From JAHECW01 sp964641415 (GTDB lineage: Bacteria; Acidobacteriota; Thermoanaerobaculia; Thermoanaerobaculales; Sulfomarinibacteraceae), in contig CAZXMW010000121.1 in assembly GCA_964641415.1 (NCBI GenBank), forward strand, positions 1-5,151: a stretch of DNA of 5,151 nt, given 5' to 3'. Positions 1 to 4,998 of this stretch are shown in pieces. Made by a program: the position numbers and the translations under genes. The stretch's first letter is position 1. Each line of letters begins with the position of its first letter. The notes under the pieces are model-generated. The model was given only the letters and a program-made list of their open reading frames with translations, was not told the origin of the DNA and made no database searches.

Positions 1-38
1 CGTTTCTAGATTCGGTCTGCCTGCTTGACAAGCGCCTT

Positions 39-383
39 CTAATGGGTGGCACCCACACGGGCGCAACCGGTTCTCCTCTCCGTCGCGGCCGACCGCCCCG
101 CCGCGCACGACGGGCGCAGCTCCCGTGTCTTGCATGAGAACGCGAGCAGAGACTCCTCAGCGCAGTCAGGGCACCGGACGCGCGCAAAGCCGTTCTCGAA
201 GAAGCCGCAGTCGAGGTAGCGTTGCACCTGCTCGTCGACGAAGCCGCGCCAGAAGCCACACTTCCGCTCGAAGCGCTCCTCCCACTGCCCCCTCACCTCG
301 TCGAAGCGGGCGTCGAAGAGGCGAACCAGGGGCGTGGCGCGGGGACTCCGGGCCCGGTACCGGACCGCGCAGGCTCCTGCCAC
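39..383 (-). pseudogene. IS91-like transposase, truncated N-terminal zinc-binding fragment
   Basis: This is the first 114 codons of a frame that matches the start of IS91-family rolling-circle (Y2) transposases, which carry an N-terminal Cys-rich zinc-binding domain. What is visible: the opening RATPLVRLFDARFDEV, then EERFERKCGFWRGFVDEQV, then C59, C71-x2-C74 in VRCPDC, SCK (C84) and PSC (C93). The usual CPSC motif reads RPSC here, so one zinc-ligand cysteine (position 90) is lost. Similarity to the family fades after about residue 100. The last residues run into unrelated sequence and a TAG stop that overlaps a palindrome at 43-55. The catalytic core with the HUH and two-tyrosine motifs, several hundred residues, is absent. 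The start is GTG (381-383), and an in-frame TGA lies four codons upstream, so the frame cannot begin much earlier. It is a non-functional remnant, on the same strand as the C-terminal IS91 fragment at the right edge. Confidence 0.72.
43..55. repeat. 13-bp perfect palindrome at the break of the IS91 remnant
   Basis: TGGGTG-G-CACCCA is a perfect inverted repeat with 6-bp arms and a one-base centre. It overlaps the last codons and the stop of the truncated transposase, where similarity to IS91 proteins has ended. It resembles REP-type palindromes with GTGCC/GGCAC cores, and a related palindrome lies at 3059-3069. It may mark the junction that truncated the transposase. Bases 1-38, to its left, show nothing I can identify. 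Confidence 0.35.
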
Positions 384-476
384 GGCGGCGTCTCAGGTCT
401 GCCGCAGCGTGGACGGGCTCTGCCAGCGTGGCCCGGACGCGTCCGACAGTCAAGGCGCCGAAACCCGAGGATAGGC

Positions 477-501
477 TCCGGCACGGCCGGACTCTGGAGT
501 C
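477..501. repeat. Two adjoining hairpins upstream of the IS91 remnant
   Basis: TCCGGC-ACG-GCCGGA (477-491) and GACTC-TG-GAGTC (490-501) are two perfect inverted repeats that share two bases. They lie about 100 bp upstream of the start of the IS91-like remnant and 18 bp outside the IS66 target duplication. IS91-family ends (terIS upstream of the transposase gene, oriIS downstream) carry short hairpins, so this could be the terIS end of the left IS91 copy. A chance structure in GC-rich DNA is also possible. The rest of 384-518 shows no gene. Confidence 0.35.
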
Positions 502-518
502 AACCGCCCCCACAACCG

Positions 519-526
519 GTTACACT
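519..526. repeat. IS66 target site duplication, left copy
   Basis: GTTACACT directly abuts the left inverted repeat and is repeated exactly at 3000-3007 beside the right inverted repeat. Eight base pairs is the duplication length known for the IS66 family. The flanking bases differ (g before the left copy, c before the right), so the duplication is exactly 8 bp. Confidence 0.9.
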
Positions 527-552
527 GTATGTCCTCGCCGTACCCCGTCTTG
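527..552 (+). repeat. IS66 left terminal inverted repeat
   Basis: Read inward, this end matches the inverse complement of 2974-2999 at 23 of 26 positions. Both share CCTCGCC at positions 7-13 of the repeat and TACCCCGTCTTG at positions 15-26; mismatches are at positions 4, 5 and 14. Similarity continues inward with small gaps (GATC, then TCTGA and TTTG), so the functional end may reach about 50 bp. Confidence 0.9.
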
Positions 553-564
553 ACGAGATCACCG

Positions 565-602
565 GTCTGAGTTTGACACTCTCACTTGTCAGAGTTTGAC
601 AC
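565..602 (+). repeat. Subterminal direct repeat pair in the IS66 left end
   Basis: GTCTGAGTTTGACAC (565-579) recurs as GTCAGAGTTTGACAC (588-602), 14 of 15 bases identical and 23 bp apart, roughly two helical turns. The pair lies between the left inverted repeat and the tnpC stop. A weaker relative, TCTGATTTGCC, occurs on the inward-reading strand of the right end just inside its inverted repeat. Such repeats could be transposase-binding sites; that role is inferred from position only. Confidence 0.55.
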
Positions 603-643
603 CTGGCACAGGTTGGAGTGCAAGGAATCTGAGCCGAGGCAGA

Positions 644-2161
644 TCAGGTCAGATCTAAGGGGAGAGTGACGGCGCCATGGTGGGCGATGGCGCGCTTCGC
701 CGCGATGGCGACGTAGGCGCCTGGGTCGCCGAGACCGCTCAGCTTGGCGGTTTCGAAGAGGGTGTAGAAGATCGCGGCGACCTCGGTGCCCCGCTTCGAC
801 TTCGACCCGTAATGGTTCTTGCGGCCGACGACGACGCCCCGCAGCGCCCGCTCTGCGGCGTTGTTGTCGAGCGGGACTCGGGGATCCTCGAGGAACAGCG
901 TCAGACCCTGCCACAGCTTGAGCATGTAGGTGATGGCCTTGCCGAGCTTCGACCTCGGCAGCACAGCACCGTCGTGCCTGCCGGCCCACTCAAGCAGCTC
1001 CTTGATAACCGGCTTTGATTTCTCCTGCCGGAGTTTTCCGCGAAGCTCGAGGATTCGTTTTCTCTCGTCGTCGGTCGCGTCGGGGCCGGCTCTCGGCACC
1101 TCGCGCTCGATCTCGAAGAGCCGGTTGATCAGCCCGACCGCCTGCTCGCTGAGCTCTCGGTTGAAGTCCGCCGCCTCGAGAAACTTCCGCCTGACATGCG
1201 CCCAGCAATGGGCAAGCCTGAGATTCAGCGAGCTCCTCGCGAGCGACTGGTAGGCGACGTAGCCGTCGTCGGTCATGGCGACGCCCTCGAAACCGTCGAG
1301 CACCTTTTTCGCAGCATTTTGCGATCGGCTGCTCAGGATGCGGTAGGTGGCGATGTCGTCCGATGCGACGCACCACGTCCACCACTTGCTCGTGCCGGTG
1401 TTTTCGTGGTTTCGCCAAAAAGTCTCGTCGGCGTAGACCATGCCCGACTCGAGGACCATTTTGCACAGAGCCCGGTAGGTCGGCTCGAGGATTCGGGCGA
1501 GGACATTGATCTGGTCCCACAGCGTTTGGCTTGTGGTCTCCAGGCCGGCCCGGCTCATGGCCTTCACATGGCGCTCGAGCGGCAGGTGGTCGAGGTACTT
1601 CTGCTCGGCGACGTGGACTGCGAAGTCCACCGAGTAGCGGCCGCCGGGGATGTGCTTGGCCGGTCCCGGCGCCGTCATCACCTGCTCGTTGCACCGGCAG
1701 CGGTACTTCTGCCGCCGATGCTTGAGGACCTTGTACTCGACGCCGACGACGGTGATCTCTTCGGACTCCTCGACCTGATCGCCCATCTCGGTGAGGGTCT
1801 CACCGCAGATCGGACAGGTCCGGGCTTCCTCTTCGAGGGTGTGGATCACCTCTTCGACGGGGAGGTCCGGCTGGCTCGTCGGGCCGTGGCCTCGGCGAGG
1901 CTCTTTCGGCTCGTCGTCGTTCGGCTTTTTCTCCCGCGGTGTCCTCTCGGAAGACTCGCTGAAGATTTCCCGCTTCATCGCGGCGAGCTGTTCTTTGAGC
2001 AGATCGAGCTCGAGCTGAGGGTCGGCATCTCCGTACTTCAGCCGAGCGTTTTCAGCTCGCAGCCTGGCGATGGTTTTCGACTGTCGGATGGTGGTTTTTT
2101 CAAGGTGGGAGGCGACCTGCTGGAGGGTCTCGATGTCTGATATTTCCTCCAGCCTCGACAT
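644..2161 (-). CDS. tnpC: IS66-family transposase TnpC (DDE transposase)
   Basis: This 505-residue protein catalyses cut and strand transfer of the IS66 element and has the usual length for the family. Domains in order: an N-terminal leucine-zipper-like coiled coil (about residues 10-65, with LRAENARL); a charged linker (70-98); a zinc finger with C116-x2-C119 and C155-x-C157; the IS66 DDE domain (about 175-465); and the small IS66 C-terminal domain (about 466-505). Likely catalytic acids are D245 in YADETFW, D299 in TDDGY and E437 in DNNAAERALR. The conserved HCWAHVRRKF motif is at 318-327. The ATG at 2161 is the first possible start because an in-frame TAG lies two codons upstream. A GAGAG eight bases ahead of it could serve as a ribosome binding site. 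The gene overlaps the end of tnpB by 62 bp in another frame. No truncation or frameshift is visible. Confidence 0.97.
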   Translation of the reverse strand: MSRLEEISDIETLQQVASHLEKTTIRQSKTIARLRAENARLKYGDADPQLELDLLKEQLAAMKREIFSESSERTPREKKPNDDEPKEPRRGHGPTSQPDLPVEEVIHTLEEEARTCPICGETLTEMGDQVEESEEITVVGVEYKVLKHRRQKYRCRCNEQVMTAPGPAKHIPGGRYSVDFAVHVAEQKYLDHLPLERHVKAMSRAGLETTSQTLWDQINVLARILEPTYRALCKMVLESGMVYADETFWRNHENTGTSKWWTWCVASDDIATYRILSSRSQNAAKKVLDGFEGVAMTDDGYVAYQSLARSSLNLRLAHCWAHVRRKFLEAADFNRELSEQAVGLINRLFEIEREVPRAGPDATDDERKRILELRGKLRQEKSKPVIKELLEWAGRHDGAVLPRSKLGKAITYMLKLWQGLTLFLEDPRVPLDNNAAERALRGVVVGRKNHYGSKSKRGTEVAAIFYTLFETAKLSGLGDPGAYVAIAAKRAIAHHGAVTLPLDLT

Positions 2162-2552
2162 GCTCTATTCTCTCAATAAAATCGTTATCTGTCAAGCACT
2201 TAAGACAGAGTTTACCAGGCGAAACAGCGACTTTCCCGACCAGTCGACTGCCCTCTAAAAACAGCTGCAGCTCCGACATCGTCAGCTCGATCGTGGTGAT
2301 GTCTTCACCCGCCCACAGCTTGGCAAACTTGCCCCTCTCGAGCCGCTTCGCGTACAGACACAGACCCGTCCCGTCCCACATCAGCACCTTCGCCCGTTTC
2401 CGGTTTCTCGCCACGAAGAGGTACATGTCTCCGGACAGCGGCTCATGCTCGAGGTGGCTCGACACCATCCCGTACAGACCGTCAAAGCCCTTGCGCATGT
2501 CCGTCGGCAGCGTGTAGGCGAAGACCCGGACCGATCGCGTCGAGCCGATCAC
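2100..2552 (-). CDS. tnpB: IS66 Orf2-like accessory protein TnpB
   Basis: This 150-residue protein is the second component of IS66 transposition; its biochemical role is not settled, though it is needed for efficient transposition in studied family members. Family hallmarks are clear: TDMRKGFDGL at residues 17-26, and WDGTGLCLYAKRLERGKF at 59-76. The start is GTG at 2550-2552, within the overlap GTGA with the tnpA stop, which suggests translational coupling. The usual family length is about 115-120 residues. Here the conserved part ends near residue 105 (LQLFLEGSRL) and a tail of about 45 residues follows, with a Cys pair (CLKC, 116-119) and a basic, proline-rich end. The last 62 bp overlap tnpC in a different frame, so part of the tail may be a by-product of a drifted stop codon rather than a functional domain. 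Confidence 0.93.
   Translation of the reverse strand: MIGSTRSVRVFAYTLPTDMRKGFDGLYGMVSSHLEHEPLSGDMYLFVARNRKRAKVLMWDGTGLCLYAKRLERGKFAKLWAGEDITTIELTMSELQLFLEGSRLVGKVAVSPGKLCLKCLTDNDFIERIEHVEAGGNIRHRDPPAGRLPP
2167..2195 (-). promoter_or_regulatory. Candidate internal promoter for tnpC
   Basis: On the minus strand a perfect -35 hexamer TTGACA (2190-2195) is followed by a 17-bp spacer and GAGAAT (2167-2172, 4 of 6 matches to TATAAT), in a locally AT-rich stretch inside the 3' end of tnpB. The -10 box ends only 5 bases before the tnpC ATG, so transcription would start at or very near the start codon and give a leaderless or nearly leaderless message. The spacing and -35 fit are good, but use of the promoter is inferred. 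Confidence 0.4.
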
Positions 2553-2941
2553 CCGACCACCCGCAGCAGAAACGCCAGCGTCTGGGCGTCCAGCCCCTCA
2601 ACCGTGTAGCCGGCCGGGGTCGTCAAACGCAGCGCGTTGGTCGACTCGTCCCGAAAATCCCCATCACCGGCGGCGACCGAAACCGTGCGAAAGCCCGGCG
2701 CGAGGGCCAGCGCCTTGCGGTCGGCCCTCAGCCACCTCGCCAGCGTCGACTCCACCAGGCCGAGCCGATTCGAAATCTCCAGCAGCGGCTCGCCCCGCTC
2801 CCGGCACACCCTCGCGTACGACTCGATCCGAGATCTCAGTGGTACCGGACATCGCCACCGCTTCCCCGGCCGGCTCTCCACCTCCGCATCGATCTCCTGC
2901 TTCAGCTGATCACACAGACCATCCAGGCTTCTGATTTCCAT
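2549..2941 (-). CDS. tnpA: IS66 TnpA-like helix-turn-helix protein
   Basis: This 130-residue first gene of the IS66 operon is a small HTH protein of the TnpA/Orf1 type, presumed to bind DNA and assist TnpC. The segment at about residues 36-72 (RIESYARVC, then LLEISNRLGLVESTLARWL) reads as a helix-turn-helix. The C-terminal part (TPAGYTVEGLDAQTLAFLLRVVG) matches the ending typical of this family. The ATG at 2939-2941 is the first possible start: an in-frame TGA lies seven codons upstream with no start between. A purine-rich GGAGGG abuts the ATG directly, closer than the usual 5-9 bases, so initiation may be inefficient or a start slightly further in may be used. The gene begins 58 bp inside the right end, so any promoter must overlap the inverted repeat region. 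A weak candidate -35, TTGCGC, is at the inner edge of the repeat. Confidence 0.9.
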   Translation of the reverse strand: MEIRSLDGLCDQLKQEIDAEVESRPGKRWRCPVPLRSRIESYARVCRERGEPLLEISNRLGLVESTLARWLRADRKALALAPGFRTVSVAAGDGDFRDESTNALRLTTPAGYTVEGLDAQTLAFLLRVVG

Positions 2942-2973
2942 CCCTCCAGCCTGGGCAAATCAGATCGATCGCG

Positions 2974-2999
2974 CAAGACGGGGTAGGGCGAGGAGGTAC
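2974..2999 (-). repeat. IS66 right terminal inverted repeat
   Basis: Read inward on the minus strand it begins GTACCTCCTCGCC and continues TACCCCGTCTTG, pairing with 527-552 at 23 of 26 positions. It is immediately followed on the plus strand by the second GTTACACT. Confidence 0.9.
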
Positions 3000-3007
3000 G
3001 TTACACT
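3000..3007. repeat. IS66 target site duplication, right copy
   Basis: GTTACACT is identical to 519-526. Removing 519-2999 (one duplication copy plus the element) restores a continuous spacer of about 310 bp between the propeller gene and the IS91-like remnant. Confidence 0.9.
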
Positions 3008-3058
3008 TGGGCCGAGATTAGCCAGCGGAAAGCCCTGAGGCCATAAATCAGCAGATCG

Positions 3059-3069
3059 GTGCCTGGCAC
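3059..3069. repeat. Perfect 11-bp palindrome GTGCC-T-GGCAC
   Basis: GTGCC-T-GGCAC has 5-bp perfect arms and lies about 110 bp after the stop of the propeller gene. The shared GTGCC/GGCAC core links it to the palindrome at 43-55. It resembles REP-like palindromes that are scattered in many GC-rich genomes, but only one copy of this form is seen in the window. The rest of 3008-3176 contains no gene I can support. Confidence 0.3.
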
Positions 3070-3131
3070 GGTTCCAAAGCAACGAGCCCAAAACGCCATG
3101 GCAGGCGACATCTCTGCGACCGGGCGACGGC

Positions 3132-3153
3132 GGTCGAGACTCCAGCTTCGACC
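3132..3153 (-). terminator. Hairpin after the propeller gene, possible weak terminator
   Basis: GGTCGA (3132-3137) pairs with TCGACC (3148-3153) across a 10-base loop, starting about 23 bp downstream of the TGA of the propeller gene on the minus strand. There is no T-run after the stem, so it is not a standard intrinsic terminator. It could protect the 3' end of the message or be incidental. Confidence 0.22.
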
Positions 3154-3176
3154 CCCCGGGGCGAGTCGACGTGACT

Positions 3177-4520
3177 TCAGGGAGCCACACTGCTCCAAGC
3201 GTCGGTCACACCGAATCGAAATCCGTCGGAGAAGAAGAGATCCTCTTCCGCGATGTAGCGGGTCATCGCAAAGGAATCATGAGAGCCGAGCCGAGTGAAT
3301 CCCGCCAACGAAACCGTGCCGTCTCCATGCATCACTGCGGCCCGCCCGTCGGCGTTCGCTCCGATCGCTGTGGAGACGTAACCGAAACCACCAAACGACG
3401 TGTCGACGGTACCGTTCGCAGTGAAGCGCACCATCGCGAACTCGTGCATTTGGTCGATGGTCGCCGAGCCCGCGACGATGATCTTGTTATCGGGTTGGAG
3501 CATCACGTCCCAGCCCTCGTCGACGCCCCACACAAAATCGAAGGTGGCCAGGCCGTCGGTTGAGAAGGTCGTGTCGAGATGTCCGTCCTCGTCCAGCCTC
3601 GCGACCGCCATGGCTGTATTCAGGTCGGTTGAGCCGGCGACCACGATCCTGCCGTCCGGCTGCACGACGATGGCATGGCCGAACGAGTCCTGTCCGAAAT
3701 GGAACTTCGAATAGCCATTGCTGGTTGAGCCGAAGGTCGTGTCGAGCGATCCATTCGAGTTGTAACGGAGGACCGTGAAGTTCTGAATGGCGTCGACCTC
3801 CGACGAACCCGCTACCAGGATCTTCCCGGAATCGTGGAGAATGACCACATCCCATCCCTCGTCGACACCCCAGTAGCCGTTGTACGTGGTCATTCCATCG
3901 GTGTCGAAGCTCGTGTCAAGTGATCCGTTCGAGTTCAACCGCGCCACGGCGATGGACGTCCCGACATCGGTGCTGCCGACCACCACGATCTTGCCGTCCT
4001 GCTGGAGAGCGACCGCGTGCGCGACCGAATTCTGTCCGAAGTTGACGGTTGTGAATCCGGCGCCGCCCGAGCCGAACGAGGAATCAAGGCTGCCGTTGGT
4101 GCTGAGCCGCATGATGAAGAACTCGTCGAGGCTGTCAAGCCGAATTGACCCTACGACGACGAGTTTCCCGTCCGCCTGCATGGCCACGTCCCAGGCCGCA
4201 TCGTTGCCCCACCCGCCGTCGTGGAACACACGTCCGTCGCTTCCGAACGAGAAATCCCGGCCACCGTGAGAGTGCAGCATTAAGACGGCGATGTCTTGCC
4301 TGGTCTCAGTCCGCATGCCAACGAGCACGGTCCGGCCATCCGGCAGCCGCTCGATCCCGTTGGCCCGGTCGTGGGTTGCTCCCATGTCGTGATACACGAT
4401 CCCGTTGCCGTCGAGCGTCGTGTCGAGATCGCCATCGGCTGCCGGCACAGTCGACGCCATCGCGAGTATCAGGATGCCGATGCCCAACCGAACACCACTA
4501 CCTTGAACCCTCGGTACCAT
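3177..4520 (-). CDS. Secreted delta-60 repeat (DUF5122-type) seven-blade beta-propeller protein
   Basis: The protein has 447 residues. Residues 1-27 look like a signal peptide: basic R4 and R11, a hydrophobic stretch at 12-26, and a probable V-P-A cleavage site after A27. The mature part is seven delta-60 repeats of about 57 residues. Their signature is an NGSLDTSF-type turn and a DGKIVVAGS-type strand (for example 172-184, 287-298 and 344-352). WD-rich and HA-type blades alternate, giving a two-blade super-repeat: WGVDEGWDV at 217 and again at 331, with WGNDAAWDV at 104; FGQNSVAHAV at 161 and FGQDSFGHAI at 275. The N-terminal DGDLDTT strand could close the last blade. The C-terminus, SDGFRFGVTDAWS, resembles short DGFESG...AWS tails seen on exported proteins, possibly a sorting or anchoring tail. 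No catalytic motif is visible, so a binding or surface role is only inferred. The ATG has a strong GGAGG four bases upstream. The gene is monocistronic as far as the sequence shows. Confidence 0.9.
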   Translation of the reverse strand: MVPRVQGSGVRLGIGILILAMASTVPAADGDLDTTLDGNGIVYHDMGATHDRANGIERLPDGRTVLVGMRTETRQDIAVLMLHSHGGRDFSFGSDGRVFHDGGWGNDAAWDVAMQADGKLVVVGSIRLDSLDEFFIMRLSTNGSLDSSFGSGGAGFTTVNFGQNSVAHAVALQQDGKIVVVGSTDVGTSIAVARLNSNGSLDTSFDTDGMTTYNGYWGVDEGWDVVILHDSGKILVAGSSEVDAIQNFTVLRYNSNGSLDTTFGSTSNGYSKFHFGQDSFGHAIVVQPDGRIVVAGSTDLNTAMAVARLDEDGHLDTTFSTDGLATFDFVWGVDEGWDVMLQPDNKIIVAGSATIDQMHEFAMVRFTANGTVDTSFGGFGYVSTAIGANADGRAAVMHGDGTVSLAGFTRLGSHDSFAMTRYIAEEDLFFSDGFRFGVTDAWSSVAP

Positions 4521-4523
4521 TTT

Positions 4524-4530
4524 CCCTCCC
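4524..4530 (-). promoter_or_regulatory. Ribosome binding site of the propeller gene
   Basis: GGGAGGG on the minus strand, followed by AAA and the ATG at 4518-4520, is a strong Shine-Dalgarno sequence. It fixes the start at 4520, consistent with the signal peptide that begins there. Confidence 0.75.
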
Positions 4531-4550
4531 TGTCAGTCTGCGGTTCTCTC

Positions 4551-4579
4551 AACATGGTGCCCGAACAGCCGGTTGTCAA
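4551..4579 (-). promoter_or_regulatory. Candidate promoter of the propeller gene
   Basis: On the minus strand a perfect TTGACA (4574-4579) is followed by 17 bp and CATGTT (4551-4556, 3 of 6 matches to TATAAT). It would start transcription near 4544 and leave a leader of about 25 bases containing the ribosome binding site. The -35 box and spacing are good; the -10 box is poor. Confidence 0.33.
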
Positions 4580-4752
4580 GGTCAAACATCGGTGCCGGGA
4601 GAAACAAAGTTGGCGATGTTATCTCCTGGCGCTGCTGTTCTGTGGTCACGGGGGCGAGCTCGCCACGTGCCTGGGCGGCCATAATCCTCTCGCTGAGCTG
4701 CTCATCCAGCCAGAGGGGCTTCTTCTCGTACGCGGGGCTCGTCTGCCGCTCT

Positions 4753-4767
4753 CCGATAGGAATTTCC
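4753..4767 (-). other. Possible IS91-type 3' end (oriIS-like motif)
   Basis: On the minus strand GGAAATTCCTATCGG contains a small GGAA-A-TTCC inverted repeat and the string TTCCTAT. As I recall, the oriIS end of ISCR/IS91 elements, downstream of the transposase gene, has a similar GAACTTCCTATA core. The motif is about 230 bp after the stop of the right-edge transposase, a plausible distance. The match is from memory and short. The stretch 4770-4998 between it and the transposase stop is non-coding and shows no other feature I can support. Confidence 0.27.
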
Positions 4768-4998
4768 TTTCACCCAACTCGAAGGTCCCCCGCCCCTCAA
4801 TCCTCGATTTTGCGCCGCAAACCCAGAACATCTGCTCGGTTGGGGCGTTCTGAGCACCAATCTCGCCGAACACAGGAACCTCGACGTCCGGTCACCGCCC
4901 CACCAGGCCGCTCGACTCGCGATTCCTCCGTTTCGCCCACACCTCTCCCGGCCACGCACGGGAACGAACCCGACCCGCCCGAGATCTCCAGCCCCTTG

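Larger units (their letters stand above)
527..2999 (-). mobile_element. Complete IS66-family insertion sequence
   Basis: The element is 2473 bp, bounded by imperfect terminal inverted repeats and an exact 8-bp direct duplication, GTTACACT. It encodes the three IS66 proteins in canonical order on the minus strand: TnpA (HTH protein), TnpB (IS66 Orf2-like) and TnpC (DDE transposase). All three frames are open, and the catalytic and zinc-finger residues of TnpC are present, so the element looks complete and possibly active. No passenger gene is carried: 117 bp lie between the left end and the tnpC stop, and 58 bp between the tnpA start and the right end. The ends begin GTA, close to the GTAA typical of the family. 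The element sits in the spacer between the propeller gene and the IS91-like remnant and disrupts no recognisable gene. Confidence 0.95.
4533..4769 (-). other. Open frame of doubtful reality, possible gene remnant
   Basis: This is a stop-to-stop frame of 78 codons ending in TGA 12 bases before the propeller start. It has no ATG until codon 30 (4680-4682), which has AGAGG four bases ahead and would give a 49-residue product. The translated segment is not strongly biased to Arg or Pro as GC-rich shadow frames often are: it includes YEKKPLWLDEQLSERI and later MFDLDNRLFGHHVE. I do not recognise a family. It might be the 3' end of a gene cut by the IS91-type element to its right. Against it, the propeller promoter candidate lies inside it and the opposite strand is also open here. 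Confidence 0.2.

Noticed and set aside
125..599. Plus-strand open frames across the IS91 remnant and its upstream region
   Set aside because: Their translations are Arg/Ser/Pro-rich, overlap the recognisable minus-strand IS91 fragment, and the 222-599 frame runs across the IS66 left boundary at 527.
641..656. AGATC-N6-GATCT inverted repeat over the tnpC stop as a terminator
   Set aside because: The stem is only 5 bp, AT-containing, overlaps the stop codon and lacks a T-run.
990..1694. Second minus-strand frame inside tnpC
   Set aside because: It is an alternative frame of the same transposase gene, Arg-rich and without motifs; tnpC itself is unbroken.
1196..2140. Long plus-strand open frame of 314 codons opposite tnpC
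   Set aside because: It is entirely antisense to the well-supported TnpC frame, and its translation shows no family motif. Long antisense frames are expected in GC-rich coding DNA.
2960..3190. Minus-strand frame spanning the IS66 right end and the spacer
   Set aside because: It crosses the IS66 boundary and the target duplication and shows no recognisable domain.
3177..4520. Repetitive DNA in the propeller gene as a CRISPR or tandem-repeat array
   Set aside because: The periodicity (about 171 and 342 bp) is in frame and reflects protein blades; there are no short identical repeats with unique spacers.
4145..4853. Plus-strand frames over the propeller 5' end and its upstream region
   Set aside because: They are largely antisense to the propeller coding sequence and its signal peptide, and their translations are Arg- and Cys-rich without motifs.
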